DNA of 64,000 nt, from the NCBI RefSeq assembly GCF_022761125.1, contig NZ_JAKWJR010000005.1:124001-188000 (forward strand), written 5' to 3'. This DNA comes from Nocardioides sp. SR21 (GTDB lineage: Bacteria; Actinomycetota; Actinomycetes; Propionibacteriales; Nocardioidaceae). Each line of letters opens with the position of its first letter. The stretch's first letter is position 1. A program made the translations under genes and the position numbers. Below are positions 1 to 8,949 of this stretch, piece after piece. The notes below the pieces were generated by a model, which ran no database searches, was not told the origin of the DNA, and saw only the letters and a list, made by a program, of their open reading frames with translations.

Positions 1-588
1 TGACGGAACCCTCTCGGAGCGGAGTCGGAAGGCGGCCATGGTGGCGAGGGCCCCGGCGAGGACCAGCCAGATGGCGACGAACCAGATGAGCAGCGTGAAC
101 GACAGGTCGGTGTACACGATCAGGAAGGCGCCGGCGGCCATGCTGATCAGGCCGATCGTGACGTCCCAGCCGCGCCCGCCCGAGCCGGGGCTGACGACCG
201 CGCCGATGACGTCGATGAGGCCGGAGATGAGCCACCAGACGCCGAGGATCATCCCGAGCACGAGCACCGACTGCAGCGGCTCGCGGAGCACCAGCAGGCC
301 GACCACCAGGGCGACCCCGCCGGAGAGCCCGACCAGGGCCCGCATCCCGACGTCGAACTTGCTCATCCCGAGCGCCTGCACGATGCGGTAGATGCCGCCT
401 ACGATCAGCTGGATCGCGATCAGGACCGCGAAGACCGCGATGGTCTCGTCGGGCCAGACCATCATCGCGACGCCGAGCCCGAGGGTGACCAGTCCGTAGG
501 CGAGCACCAGACCCCAGTGCTCGGCCATCCGGTTCAGGCCGGTGATGACGTACGTGTCGGAGCTATCGGGTTCGACGGCGTGGCTCAT
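1..588 (-). CDS. HdeD/DUF308-family membrane protein, partial (3' end beyond window)
   Basis: The frame starts at ATG 588 and stays open to the left edge, so at least 196 residues are visible and the stop is outside the window. After a short polar N-terminus the protein is a series of hydrophobic helices in pairs (for example WGLVLAYGLVTLGLGVAM and TIAVFAVLIAIQLIVGGIYR), the pattern of the HdeD/DUF308 family of small inner-membrane proteins linked to acid and general stress. The exact role is not visible. It runs the same way as the LuxR gene that ends at 936 but is separated from it by an array of repeats. A palindrome of the CACCCG type lies about 44 bases before the start codon. Confidence 0.8.
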   Translation of the reverse strand, partial: MSHAVEPDSSDTYVITGLNRMAEHWGLVLAYGLVTLGLGVAMMVWPDETIAVFAVLIAIQLIVGGIYRIVQALGMSKFDVGMRALVGLSGGVALVVGLLVLREPLQSVLVLGMILGVWWLISGLIDVIGAVVSPGSGGRGWDVTIGLISMAAGAFLIVYTDLSFTLLIWFVAIWLVLAGALATMAAFRLRSERVPS

Positions 589-624
589 GGGAGCGATCTT
601 TCGCCCCCGGGGCTGTGAGCCCCT

Positions 625-639
625 CGCCCGAATCGGGTG
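625..639. promoter_or_regulatory. CGCCCG-AAT-CGGGTG palindrome upstream of the HdeD-like gene
   Basis: Near-perfect dyad centred about 44 bases before the start codon at 588. It belongs to a set with 3557-3570, 3622-3640, 8898-8914 and 43657-43670 and is probably an operator. The cognate regulator is unknown; the LuxR proteins encoded next door are candidates by location only. Confidence 0.4.
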
Positions 640-654
640 GACCTGGGGAGGGTG

Positions 655-700
655 GGTCTCGATACGCCGGCCACGACCTCCTTCGTCGGGCTACTCGACC
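655..700 (+). repeat. Intergenic repeat family R1, unit 1
   Basis: First of three units in the 589-935 gap, each beginning GGTCTCGATACGCCGG and ending CTACTCGACC. This unit lacks the short TCGTGCGG segment present in units 2 and 3. The 347-base gap holds no gene that I can support, only these repeats and hairpins. Confidence 0.85.
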
Positions 701-710
701 TGGCCGGTTC

Positions 711-727
711 GTGTGCTCCGAGCACAC
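711..727. repeat. Hairpin between R1 units 1 and 2
   Basis: GTGTGCTC and GAGCACAC form an 8-bp stem around a single base. The same string returns in a longer hairpin at 901-929, so the hairpin is part of the repeat array. Confidence 0.6.
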
Positions 728-735
728 GGCAGCTC

Positions 736-788
736 GGTCTCGATACGCCGGTCACGACCTCCTTCGTCGGTCGTGCGGCTACTCGACC
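736..788 (+). repeat. Intergenic repeat family R1, unit 2
   Basis: GGTCTCGATACGCCGGTCAC at the left and CGGCTACTCGACC at the right. Nearly identical to unit 3 over its whole 53 bases, differing at one base (ACGACC versus ACGCCC). Preceded by CAGCTC, as is unit 3. Confidence 0.85.
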
Positions 789-834
789 TGGCTGCCGGCC
801 CCCGGGTCCTCGCACGCTCGGGCCGGGGCAGCTC

Positions 835-887
835 GGTCTCGATACGCCGGTCACGCCCTCCTTCGTCGGTCGTGCGGCTACTCGACC
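835..887 (+). repeat. Intergenic repeat family R1, unit 3
   Basis: Same ends as unit 2. It is preceded by GGGCCGGGGCAGCTC, a string that recurs at 50060-50073 where it meets the stop codon of the MFS gene. The array is followed by the hairpin at 901-929. Confidence 0.85.
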
Positions 888-900
888 TGGCTGCCGGTTC

Positions 901-929
901 GTGTGCTCCGAGCTTCGCTCGGAGCACAC
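901..929 (-). terminator. Hairpin just downstream of the LuxR gene that ends at 936
   Basis: A 13-bp perfect stem (GTGTGCTCCGAGC with its complement) closes a TTC loop, 6 bases past the stop codon of the leftward LuxR gene. There is no clear U-tract, so it is terminator-like rather than a proven terminator. It is also the last element of the repeat array. Confidence 0.5.
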
Positions 930-935
930 GGCAGC

Positions 936-3518
936 TCACAGCAGGTTCATCGAGCGCGCGACGGCGAGGGCGGCGCTGCGGCGGTTCACCGAGAGCTTGC
1001 TGTAGAGGCTCGAGACGTGCGTCTTCACGGTGTTCTCGGAGACGAAGAGCGTCGCCGCGATGTCGGCGTACGTCGACCCGCGGGCCAGCTCGTTGAGCAC
1101 GTCGCGCTCGCGCGGGCTGAGCGTGGGTGCGAGCGCGCCCGGCGGCAGCTGGGCCCGCTCGTGCGGCAGCGCGGTCGTCGGGGAGAAGAACGTCGAGATG
1201 CCCGCCATGCCCACGGTCCCGCCGACGAGCTCACGCACCCACGGCGACGGGTGGTTGCCGGCGTACCGCGCGAGCAGGTCGGCGACCGGGCTGCCGTGCC
1301 GGCTCCAGCCGAGGAACGGCACCGCGTTGCGGCGCACCTCGGTGGCCACGACGCCCTCGAACAGGAGGTCGCGCGCCGCGTCCTCGTCGCGCAGCCCGTC
1401 GCGCAGCTGGGCAGCGGTGATCAGGGCCAGCGCGCGCACCGGCGGCTGGGCGCAGGTGGTGCCTGCGGCCGCCTCCTCGAAGCGCGCGACGGCGGTACGC
1501 CGGTCGCCGGCGAGGTCGGCCCGGAGCCCGGTGACGAGCGCGGCCTCCGGGACCGCGCCCCGGCTGGTGAGGACCTGGGAGAGGCGCGACAGCGCGGGCT
1601 GGTCGCCCGAGAGCGCGGCGAGGAACGCGCGCTCGAGATCGAGCGCGGTGGCGAGGTGGTCGGGCAGCTCCGGGATCTCGAGCGGCACCTCCAGCGCCCG
1701 CTCGGCGGCGGAGACCGAGCCGGCGGCCAGCGCGAGCCGGGAGCGGCGCATCCGCGCCCAGAACTTCGTGGTCGGGTCGGCGGCGTGCAGCGGGAAGTCC
1801 GGCATCGGCGCCTCGATCCCGGAGACGGCCGACGGCAGGTCGACGAACGTCGCTAGCTCGCGGACGAGCCGGACCCGGCTCGCCGAGTAGGGCGCGACCA
1901 GCGGCAGCTCGTCGAGCATCGCGATCAGCTCGTCGGCGACCTCGATGGCGGCGGCCTCGCGGCCCTGCAGGAACTCGCTGAACGCCACGTGCGAGAGCGC
2001 GATCGCGGTGAGCGCCGGCAGGTCGCGCGAGCGGCTGAGCTGGAGCGCGCGCGTCAGGGTGGCGCCGGCGCCGTCGAGGTCGCCGAGCCAGTTCTGGGTG
2101 ACCGCGAGCTCGGCCAGCAGGATCGGCAGCATCGGCGAGGCCTGGTCGGGCGGGTCGTCGGCGAGGACGCGCTTGGCGTGCCCCACCGCGGCCGGGATCG
2201 ACTCGAGGCCGAGCCGGGCCCGCATCAGCTGGGCGGTCGCCACCTGGAGCGTGGAGGTCGTGGTGTCCGGCAGCGGATCGCTGACGACCCGGTCGAGCCA
2301 GTGCCGGGCGCAGCTGATCGAACCGATGACCCAGCGCTCCAGCGCGATCGCGAACCACGAGGCCGGGTTCACGTCAACGGCCGACGGGTGCTGCAGCGCG
2401 AACGCGTTGATGCCGTCGCCGTGGCCGCGCAGCAGCAGCGTCGGCCCGTGCTCGGCCAGCAGCGCCGCGGTCGTGGCGTGGTCGCCGACCGCGACCAGCC
2501 GGCGGAACGCGCCGTCGGTGTCGCCGCGCGCGACGTCGAGCTGGACGGCCCGGGCCACGGTGGCGGCCGCCCGCATCACGTCGACACCGCCGGCCGCCGT
2601 ACGTCGGCGCACCACCTCGGTCAGCAGCGGGTGGATGGCGTAGCGGACCAGCTCGTCGTCCTCGACCGCCGTGCCCTCGGCGTGCCCGGGGGCCGGGATC
2701 CGGGTGACCAGCAGGCCGGTCGACTCGAGCTCGGCGAGCACCTCGCCGGCGAGCGTGTCGTGGGAGAGGTGAGCGGCGATCGCGGGGGTGACGTACGGCT
2801 CGCTCGCGACGCACAGCAGCACGTGGCGCTGCCGGGGCTGGAGGCTGGCGAACACCTCGCTGGCGACCCGGTCGGCGACCGAGACCCCGCCCTCGGCGTA
2901 CCGCCGCGCCACGTCGAGCGGGTCGGGGGCGGCCGCGACCGCCCGGGCGGTCAGCACGACCGCGGCGCACCACCCGCGGGTGCGCGGCGCGATCGCGCGC
3001 GCGACCTCGGCGGCGTCGGTGTGCACGTGGGCCGCGACCAGCGCCGCCTCCTCGCCCTCGTCGAGGCGGAGCAGCTCGCCGCGCAGCGCGGTGTACTGGC
3101 CGAGCAGCTCGGGGGCGAGCCGGGTGAACGGCAGGTCCCAGCGCGACAGCATCAGCATCTGCAGCGACTCGGGGTCGGTGTCGAGCAGCGCGTCGAGCGC
3201 GCGGACCGTCGGCAACGGCAGGTCGTGGGCGTCGTCGACGACGACGAGCCCGGGCTGGGTCTCCACCAGGGCGAGCAGCCGCTCGGCGGTCCAGGAGGCG
3301 TCGGCCCGCACCCAGGCGACCGGCCGGTCGCCGGCGCGGTGGAGCCAGCCGCTCACGCCGAGGGTCTTGCCGGAGCCGGCCGGGCCGACCAGCACCGTCA
3401 TCGGCGCCTCGGTGGCCTCGTCGAGGTGGGACCAGAGCCGGGGCCGGGGGACGAACGCGCGGGGCAGGCGGGGAAGATGCTCCGCCGCCTTCGTGCGCGC
3501 ACGTGCGTTGCCCGCCAT
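936..3518 (-). CDS. LAL-type LuxR family transcriptional regulator (MalT-like ATPase + LuxR HTH)
   Basis: 860 residues, usual for LAL (large ATP-binding LuxR) regulators. A Walker A motif GPAGSGKT is at about residues 45-52 and a Walker B-like VVVDDAH at about 92-98, followed by a long helical, TPR-like middle. The last 60 residues are a LuxR helix-turn-helix ([15 protein letters not shown], then [16 protein letters not shown]). Proteins of this type bind ATP and an inducer and activate transcription; the inducer cannot be read here. ATG at 3518 has GGGAGG close upstream. Two palindromes (3557-3570 and 3622-3640) lie in its promoter region. Its TGA stop is formed exactly at the edge of the repeat array. 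A paralogue is encoded at 4212-6830. Confidence 0.9.
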   Translation of the reverse strand: MAGNARARTKAAEHLPRLPRAFVPRPRLWSHLDEATEAPMTVLVGPAGSGKTLGVSGWLHRAGDRPVAWVRADASWTAERLLALVETQPGLVVVDDAHDLPLPTVRALDALLDTDPESLQMLMLSRWDLPFTRLAPELLGQYTALRGELLRLDEGEEAALVAAHVHTDAAEVARAIAPRTRGWCAAVVLTARAVAAAPDPLDVARRYAEGGVSVADRVASEVFASLQPRQRHVLLCVASEPYVTPAIAAHLSHDTLAGEVLAELESTGLLVTRIPAPGHAEGTAVEDDELVRYAIHPLLTEVVRRRTAAGGVDVMRAAATVARAVQLDVARGDTDGAFRRLVAVGDHATTAALLAEHGPTLLLRGHGDGINAFALQHPSAVDVNPASWFAIALERWVIGSISCARHWLDRVVSDPLPDTTTSTLQVATAQLMRARLGLESIPAAVGHAKRVLADDPPDQASPMLPILLAELAVTQNWLGDLDGAGATLTRALQLSRSRDLPALTAIALSHVAFSEFLQGREAAAIEVADELIAMLDELPLVAPYSASRVRLVRELATFVDLPSAVSGIEAPMPDFPLHAADPTTKFWARMRRSRLALAAGSVSAAERALEVPLEIPELPDHLATALDLERAFLAALSGDQPALSRLSQVLTSRGAVPEAALVTGLRADLAGDRRTAVARFEEAAAGTTCAQPPVRALALITAAQLRDGLRDEDAARDLLFEGVVATEVRRNAVPFLGWSRHGSPVADLLARYAGNHPSPWVRELVGGTVGMAGISTFFSPTTALPHERAQLPPGALAPTLSPRERDVLNELARGSTYADIAATLFVSENTVKTHVSSLYSKLSVNRRSAALAVARSMNLL

Positions 3519-3556
3519 CCGCCCTCCCGCCGAGTGGAGCGATGTCCGGCACGTTA

Positions 3557-3570
3557 CACCCGTTCGGGTG
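3557..3570. promoter_or_regulatory. Palindrome CACCCGTTCGGGTG upstream of the LuxR gene
   Basis: Perfect 6-bp arms around TT, centred about 45 bases before the start at 3518. It shares its first 12 bases with the element at 43657-43670. Confidence 0.45.
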
Positions 3571-3621
3571 GAGATAGCGCCGCTCGCGGTCGGAATCTAG
3601 GGGTGGGCAGGACTAGTAGGA

Positions 3622-3640
3622 CTCACCCGCGGCGGGTGAG
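3622..3640. promoter_or_regulatory. Palindrome CTCACCCGC-G-GCGGGTGAG
   Basis: Perfect 9-bp arms around one base, between the LuxR promoter and the 3' end of the DUF7144-type gene. It could be an operator (same CACCCG/CGGGTG core as its neighbour) or a hairpin terminating the gene that ends at 3666. Confidence 0.45.
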
Positions 3641-3665
3641 ACCAGGATGATCTTCGGTCGGTGGC

Positions 3666-4076
3666 TCAGGTGTTGCGCAGCAGCGACGTCAGGGCCCAGA
3701 TCACGGCCACGTCGACGGCGATCACGAGGATCGACCACACGGGGTAGTAGGGAACGAACGCGAAGTTGGCGACCGCCGAGAGGATCGCGACCAGGATGCC
3801 GGTCGCGAGTGCCCAGGTCTGGCCGTAGAGGACCGCGATGCCGACCGCGACCGCGGCGGCACCGAGGAGCATGTGGATCCAGCCCCACCCGGTGAGGTCG
3901 ATCGAGTACACGTAGTCCGGCGAGGTGACGAACACCGTGTCCTTGAAGACGGCCGAGAGGCCCTGGAGGAACTGGAACAGCCCGACCATGGCGAGCAGCA
4001 CGCCGGCGAACGCCGCGATGCCGTAGGCCCAGGCGCCCTTCGTGGTGTTCTCGTAGTCCGGGCGGGGAGTGCTCAT
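3666..4076 (-). CDS. Small four-helix membrane protein (DUF7144-like)
   Basis: 136 residues with four predicted membrane helices (around AYGIAAFAGVLLAMVGLFQF, WIHMLLGAAAVAVGIAVLYG, WALATGILVAILSAVANF and VWSILVIAVDVAVIWALTSL) and a short polar start. The pattern resembles the actinobacterial DUF7144 membrane proteins; no function is established. It starts at ATG 4076. It lies between two paralogous LAL LuxR genes on the same strand, which suggests, without proving, that it is a target of one of them. Confidence 0.75.
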   Translation of the reverse strand: MSTPRPDYENTTKGAWAYGIAAFAGVLLAMVGLFQFLQGLSAVFKDTVFVTSPDYVYSIDLTGWGWIHMLLGAAAVAVGIAVLYGQTWALATGILVAILSAVANFAFVPYYPVWSILVIAVDVAVIWALTSLLRNT

Positions 4077-4170
4077 CTGGGATCGTCCTCCGGTGCGTGG
4101 GCGTGCCGTCGGTCTGGACCGTAGGTCACCCGTCGACCACGACGGCTCACCCGGAACGGACGAAACGGAT

Positions 4171-4214
4171 GGGACCCGGTACGCCGGTCACGGCCTCCTC
4201 CGTCGGTCAGCTCA
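4171..4214 (+). repeat. Degenerate R1 repeat abutting the stop codon of the second LuxR gene
   Basis: GTACGCCGGTCACGGCCTCC followed by TCCGTCGGTCAGCTCA matches R1 units 2 and 3 with several substitutions. The final TCA is the reverse-strand TGA stop of the LuxR gene at 4212. As at 936, the gene ends exactly at the CAGCTC edge of the repeat. Confidence 0.6.
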
Positions 4215-6830
4215 CAGCAGACCGCGGGCCCGGGCGACGCGGAGGGCGTCGATGCGGCGGTCCACCTCGAGCTTGCGGTAGATCGAGGCGAGGTGGGTCT
4301 TCACGGTGTTCTCGCTGACGAACAGCGCGCGGGCGAGGTCGGTGTTGCCGCCGCCGAGGGCGAGCTGCCCGAGGACCTCCTGCTCGCGCGGCGTGAGCAG
4401 CGCGCGATCCTCGGCCGCGTCCGCCGAGCGCGCCGCCCGGTGCGGGGTGAGGTCCGGGTACGGCCGCGGGTGGTTGCGCAGCGCGGACGCCGCCTCGGCA
4501 GCGAACGGGTGGCAGTCGGGGGCGTCGGCGTGGGTCGCGATCAGGTCCACGAAGCCGGGGCTGATCATCGCGCCGATGGTGAGCATCCACAGCATCCGCT
4601 GGGGCGCGGCCCGGCAGAGCAGGTCCGGGACCAGCGCCAGCGCGGTGTCCACGCTGGCGGCCGAGCCCATCCGGTCCAGGAACGCGATCCGGGCGACGGC
4701 CGCACCGAGCGCGACGGTGACCGCCACCTCGGCCGGGTCGCGGAGCAGCACGTCGAGCATCCGCACCGCGCGCTGCTCGTCCCCGCCCAGCCCGGTGACG
4801 ACGGCCTCCGCGAGGGCGGCCTCGGCGGCCAGGCCCTCGCGCCGGAAGTCGTGGACGACGACCTCGAGCCCCGCACGATCGCCCATCGCGGCCACGATCA
4901 GCAGCCGCACCAGCCCGTCGACGCGCTGCAGGAACCGCGGCAGCAGCTCGGGTACGTCGCCCCGCCCGTCGAGCAGCCGGCGCGCGGCCTCCACCTCGCC
5001 GGTGGCGGTCAGCACGCAGGCGCGCAGCAGCCGGGCGTACACCAGCGCGAGCGGATCCAGCTGCTCGCGCGGCGTGGCGTCGAACGCGAGCAGCGCCTCC
5101 GCGGCCCGGTGGAGCCGGAGCGCCTGCAAGGCGCTCCAGCCGCAGACCAGGTGTGCCCGGGCGGCGGAGATGTCGGCCGGGAAGCCGAGGACGCGGCCCA
5201 TCGCGAGCGACCGCTCGGCGGTCACCAGGGCGGTCTGGTACGCCTCGGCCTGCATCTCGAGCACCGCCCGCTGGGAGAGCGCCCCGCGCTCCATCAGCGG
5301 GGCGTCGACCCGCTGGACGTACATCGCGGCGTCCTGGAGGTGGATCGCGGCGACCTCGAGCTCGCCGAGCCACCCCTCGAACGAGGCCAGCTCCAGCGTG
5401 AGCCAGGTGGCGCGCAGTGGCGAGATGCCGGAGATGTCGTGGGCGCTGACCTCGCCGTCGTGCCGGCAGCCGAGCACCCGCCGGGCGCGCGCGAGCGCCG
5501 GCGCGGCCTCGCGCCAGCCGTACCGCGCCAGCCACAGCTCGAGCGCCGCGAGCTCGGCGTCGACCTCGCGATGGGTGCCGCCGCCGAGGCTGCGGGCGTC
5601 GGCGGCCAGGGCCCGGTCGATGGCGGTCTTGGCGGCGTCGACGCGGTTCTGCGACCGGAGCACGGTCGCGTGGAGGACCAGCAGCTCCTGGTGCCGGGAG
5701 CGGATGTCGACGGGGATCGCGGCGAGCGCGTCCGCCACGACGTCGGTGCGGCGGGCGACGAGCAGGTCGATGGAGAACTCGCGCAGCACCCGCAGCTGCA
5801 GGTCGAGGTCACCGGTGAACCGGGCGTGGTGCACCGCGCGCTCGGCGTCGCGGCGGTCGACGTACTCCGCGGTGGCGCGCTGGTGTGCCTCGATGACGCG
5901 GGTCCAGTCCGGCCCGCCGGGGGCGGTACGCCGGCGCAGCAGGTCGAGGAGCAGCGGGTGGTGGGTCCAGGAGGCAGTGCCGTCGGGTCCGTCGCGGTGC
6001 GCGGTGACGAGGAGCCCGGTCGCGGCGGCGCTGTCGAGCAGCTCGCCAGCGCGCGGGATGCCGGACAGCAGCGCGGCCTCGTCTGCGGTCAGCTCCGGCT
6101 CCTGGCAGGTCGCGACCAGGACCTGCGACAGCTCGGCCGGCAGTGGCTCGAGCACCTCCCGCAGGAGGTAGTCGAGCAGGGGCTGCCGAGCGGCGGCCAG
6201 GGCGGAGCGGGGATCGGCGCCCTGACCGGACGCCTGCAGGGTGCGGGCGCCGAAGACCAGCGCGGCGGCCCAGCCGCGGCTCTGGCAGAGGATCGAGGTG
6301 ACCTCGTCCGGTGCCGCGTCGGGGTGGTGCGCGACCACCAGGTCGGTGGCCTCGGCGTCGGTGAAGTCCAGGCCGTTGCGGGGGAGGGTCCGGACCTGCC
6401 CGGCGAGCGTCAGGGCGACCGGGAGGAAGTCGAGCTCGCGGCGGCTCAGCAGCAGCACCCGCACGACATCGGCGTTCCTGGTCAGCGCGGAGGCGAGCAG
6501 CGCCGCCGAGTCTGGGTCGAGGAGGTGGGCGTCGTCGACCACGAGCACCGACGGCCGACCGAGATGGGCGGCGAGGTCCGCCGGCTGGTCGGCCCGCAGC
6601 CAGGCCACCGGCTGCCCGCCCTGGACGGCCTTCTCCGCCCAGGCCGCCGCGGCCGCGGTCTTCCCGGACCCGGCCGGGGCGACGACGACGCTGACCGGTG
6701 TGGCCGGCACCCGCTCGAAGAACGCGTCGAGACGGCGGCGCTCGACGTACAGGAACGGCGGCGGTGGCGGCGCGGTGGTCGACCGGTACACGCTCCCGCG
6801 CACCGGTGCTGTCCTCCTCGCGGCTCCCAT
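4212..6830 (-). CDS. LAL-type LuxR family transcriptional regulator, second copy
   Basis: 872 residues from ATG 6830 (MGAARRTAPVRGSVYRS). Longer upstream reading is open but has the composition of non-coding sequence and would run into the DUF1269 gene. Walker A APAGSGKT lies at 51-58, a Walker B-like VLVVDDAH follows, then a long alpha-helical TPR-like body and a C-terminal LuxR helix-turn-helix ([31 protein letters not shown]). It is paralogous to the protein at 936-3518, sharing domain order and the closing RARGLL/RSMNLL-type tail. Role: ATP-dependent activator with unknown inducer. The 3' end coincides with a degenerate R1 repeat. Confidence 0.88.
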   Translation of the reverse strand: MGAARRTAPVRGSVYRSTTAPPPPPFLYVERRRLDAFFERVPATPVSVVVAPAGSGKTAAAAAWAEKAVQGGQPVAWLRADQPADLAAHLGRPSVLVVDDAHLLDPDSAALLASALTRNADVVRVLLLSRRELDFLPVALTLAGQVRTLPRNGLDFTDAEATDLVVAHHPDAAPDEVTSILCQSRGWAAALVFGARTLQASGQGADPRSALAAARQPLLDYLLREVLEPLPAELSQVLVATCQEPELTADEAALLSGIPRAGELLDSAAATGLLVTAHRDGPDGTASWTHHPLLLDLLRRRTAPGGPDWTRVIEAHQRATAEYVDRRDAERAVHHARFTGDLDLQLRVLREFSIDLLVARRTDVVADALAAIPVDIRSRHQELLVLHATVLRSQNRVDAAKTAIDRALAADARSLGGGTHREVDAELAALELWLARYGWREAAPALARARRVLGCRHDGEVSAHDISGISPLRATWLTLELASFEGWLGELEVAAIHLQDAAMYVQRVDAPLMERGALSQRAVLEMQAEAYQTALVTAERSLAMGRVLGFPADISAARAHLVCGWSALQALRLHRAAEALLAFDATPREQLDPLALVYARLLRACVLTATGEVEAARRLLDGRGDVPELLPRFLQRVDGLVRLLIVAAMGDRAGLEVVVHDFRREGLAAEAALAEAVVTGLGGDEQRAVRMLDVLLRDPAEVAVTVALGAAVARIAFLDRMGSAASVDTALALVPDLLCRAAPQRMLWMLTIGAMISPGFVDLIATHADAPDCHPFAAEAASALRNHPRPYPDLTPHRAARSADAAEDRALLTPREQEVLGQLALGGGNTDLARALFVSENTVKTHLASIYRKLEVDRRIDALRVARARGLL

Positions 6831-6925
6831 CCGCCCTCCCCACTTCTGGCACGAGTGTCGAGGGTGCGGAACTTCCCAGCAACCCTGTCCGCATTCCGGC
6901 CCGATGACCGCACGGACGACACCCG

Positions 6926-7417
6926 TCAGTCGGCGAAGACCTCCCGCAGCGCGGCCTCCTGCTCGGCGGTGAGGTTGGTGAAGATCAGCTCGCCCTTCGG
7001 GCCCGTGGCGAACGCGTCGTGGATCTGGTCGAGCGCAGTGTCGGAGGTGAGGACGAACAGCGCCGACGTCCCGGGGGTCACGGTGTCGCGGACCCGGTTG
7101 ATGAAGGTGTCGTCGATGCCGACGTCGGCCAGCGCGCCCGCCAGCGCGCCGGTGGCCGCGCCGATCGCCGCGCCGAGCAGCGGCATGAAGAAGATCAGCC
7201 CGAACAGCAGCCCCCAGAACCCGCCGCCCAGGGCTCCGGAGGCGGTCGTGCTCGGGCTCAGCTGGTGGGTCCGCGGCTTGCCCTGGCCGGGCTCCCACTC
7301 GACGGTTGCGGCGTCGTGGAGGACGAGCTTGTCCTTGCGTGCGAGGGACTTCAGGAGCTGCGCGGCCTGGGCGGCGCCGTCGACGGTGTCATACCTCCAC
7401 ACGGTCAGCGTGGCCAT
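6926..7417 (-). CDS. DUF1269 family protein
   Basis: 163 residues from ATG 7417. The N-terminal half (MATLTVWRYDTVDGAAQAAQ) resembles the alpha/beta fold of DUF1269 proteins. A central glycine/alanine-rich hydrophobic hairpin (GALGGGFWGLLFGLIFFMPL, LLGAAIGAATGALAGAL) looks membrane-inserting. The C-terminal half (TPGTSALFVLTSDTALDQIH) repeats the alpha/beta element. Members are often found beside stress and membrane genes; no biochemical role is established. The neighbouring LuxR gene is 95 bases downstream on the same strand. Confidence 0.85.
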   Translation of the reverse strand: MATLTVWRYDTVDGAAQAAQLLKSLARKDKLVLHDAATVEWEPGQGKPRTHQLSPSTTASGALGGGFWGLLFGLIFFMPLLGAAIGAATGALAGALADVGIDDTFINRVRDTVTPGTSALFVLTSDTALDQIHDAFATGPKGELIFTNLTAEQEAALREVFAD

Positions 7418-7587
7418 CGCTGGGTCTCCTCGGGACGGTTCGGGCGTTGCTCCCACGGTCCCCGCTCCTCGCCGGGTGGCGCCTCGCCCGTTTCCGGTGA
7501 GGCGTACGGCGCGGGTCCGGCTTAGCGTCGGAAACCGAGGCTGCCGGGTGGGTGGCTGGATCCAGGGGACACCGGGCGGGCGCTGCG

Positions 7588-7785
7588 ATGACGAGGATGC
7601 TGATCCGTGTGGACGCGGAGCTGACGGACGAGCTGTCGGGCGCGTTCCCCCACCTGGTCGCGCGCACGCAGCGGGCGACCACGCTGACCGGTGAGATGGC
7701 CGACCAGGAGGAGCTGCAGGGCGTGCTGAGCCTGCTGAGCTCCCTGGGGATCTCGGTCGTCGAGGTCGTCGCCTTCCCCGACTGA
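7588..7785 (+). CDS. Small conserved-looking protein, 65 aa, unknown function
   Basis: Starts at ATG 7588 (MTRMLIRVDAELTDELSGAF). An in-frame ATG at 7552 would add 12 residues of non-coding character. The sequence ends EELQGVLSLLSSLGISVVEV, a compact alpha/beta pattern resembling a small ferredoxin-like or ACT-like fragment, without cysteines. The base pattern is clearly coding. It is convergent with the AI-2E exporter, only 3 bases away. Half of a CACCCG-type palindrome (CGGGTG at 7545-7550) lies about 40 bases upstream. I do not recognise a family. Confidence 0.65.
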   Translation: MTRMLIRVDAELTDELSGAFPHLVARTQRATTLTGEMADQEELQGVLSLLSSLGISVVEVVAFPD

Positions 7786-7788
7786 GGC

Positions 7789-8868
7789 TCAGGTGACCGG
7801 CGCCTCGGCGTCCGGCTCGTCCTGGTTGGAGATCAGCGGTCTGAGCCACTTCGTGTCCGGGTCGGCGTCGACGAGCAGCGCCTTGGCGAACAGGGTCAGC
7901 GGGATCGCGAGGATCGCGCCGAGCGGGCCGATCACCCAGGTCCAGAAGATCAGCGAGAAGAAGCTGAGGGTCGTCGACAGCCCGACGGCGTCCCCGACGA
8001 CCTTGGGCTGGATGACCGACTGGATCACCACGTTCAGCACGCAGTAGACCGCGATCACCGCGAGCATCAGGCTCGGGCCGCCCTCGAGGAGCGCCAGGAT
8101 CGCCGGCGGGATCAGCCCGATGACGAACCCGATGTTCGGGATGTAGTTGGTGATGAACGCCAGCAGGCCCCACGTCAGCGCCAGCGGCACCCCCAGGATC
8201 ACCAGCGCGGCGGTGTCGAGCACCGCGACGATCAGGCCGAAGACGGTGGCGACGCCGAGGTAGCGACGGGTGCCGTGGGCGAAGTCCTCGAGGCCCTCGA
8301 TGATCGCCGGCTTGGCCGCCCGGGCCCGCTCGAGCTGGCGCGGGAAGCTGGTGCCGTCGACGGTCATGAACAGCACCAGCGCCAGGATGAAGAAGAGGTT
8401 CGAGACGAGGCCCATGAGCTCGCCGAGCAGGTCCGCGATGAACCCGCTGAGCTGCCCGATGTCGAACGAGGAGCCGACCTTCTCGATCTGCGCCTGGTCG
8501 ACGCCGACGTCCTTGAGCCACTTCGTGAGGTCGTCCAGCCGGGACGTGAACTCGTCGGCGTACGTCGGCAGCAGCGTCGCGAACCGCGCCACCGACACCA
8601 GCACGGCGAGCGCGAACAGCACGACGCCGATGTAGACGACCGCGATGCAGACGGTCGACGCCACCCAGGACGGCATCTTCTTGCCGAGCCACCGGCGCAG
8701 CGGGTGCGCGAGCACCGTGAGGATCAGCGCGAGGAACAGCGGCGCGAAGATGTCCGCGATGCCGCGCAACCCGGCGATGACGATGGTCGCCGCCGCCAGG
8801 CCCACGAGGACGAGCACGCCGCGGGGGAGGGCCGATGTCCGGGCAGGAGTGGTCGACGACACGCCCAC
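7789..8868 (-). CDS. AI-2E family transporter (TqsA/YdiK-type permease)
   Basis: 359 residues from GTG 8868; a GTG at 8862 is equally possible. About eight membrane helices: a hydrophobic N-terminal pair (LVLVGLAAATIVIAGLRGIA), a soluble middle (ARFATLLPTYADEFTSRLDD), then the conserved C-terminal core with ITNYIPNIGFVIGLIPPAIL and QPKVVGDAVGLSTTLSFFSL, both typical of the AI-2E exporter family (Pfam AI-2E_transport). These proteins move small molecules or ions; despite the name, the substrate cannot be inferred. The gene is divergent from the cardiolipin synthase-like gene and shares with it the palindrome at 8898-8914. Confidence 0.9.
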   Translation of the reverse strand: MGVSSTTPARTSALPRGVLVLVGLAAATIVIAGLRGIADIFAPLFLALILTVLAHPLRRWLGKKMPSWVASTVCIAVVYIGVVLFALAVLVSVARFATLLPTYADEFTSRLDDLTKWLKDVGVDQAQIEKVGSSFDIGQLSGFIADLLGELMGLVSNLFFILALVLFMTVDGTSFPRQLERARAAKPAIIEGLEDFAHGTRRYLGVATVFGLIVAVLDTAALVILGVPLALTWGLLAFITNYIPNIGFVIGLIPPAILALLEGGPSLMLAVIAVYCVLNVVIQSVIQPKVVGDAVGLSTTLSFFSLIFWTWVIGPLGAILAIPLTLFAKALLVDADPDTKWLRPLISNQDEPDAEAPVT

Positions 8869-8897
8869 ATCGTGCGGGTGCGGCACCGCTCCCTGGC

Positions 8898-8914
8898 TCA
8901 CCCGACTCGGGTGA
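8898..8914. promoter_or_regulatory. Palindrome TCACCCG-ACT-CGGGTGA between divergent transporter and phospholipase D genes
   Basis: Perfect 7-bp arms. It is centred 44 bases before the ATG at 8950 and 38 bases before the GTG at 8868, so one protein could control both genes. Best-conserved member of the CACCCG/CGGGTG set. Confidence 0.5.
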
Positions 8915-8949
8915 CCTCCGACGTCCGCCGGATCTCTAGCGTGTCCGAC

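Noticed and set aside
655..887. Regularly repeated units that could suggest a CRISPR array
   Set aside because: Only three units, each over 45 bp, with unequal intervals (units 736 and 835 differ in the spacer part) and hairpins between. No cas genes.
4293..7694. Very long open frame on the + strand opposite the second LuxR and DUF1269 genes
   Set aside because: Its translation is rich in Arg, Gly, Val, Glu and His without domains, and the opposite strand codes for clear LuxR and DUF1269 proteins. It is an antisense shadow of high-GC coding sequence.
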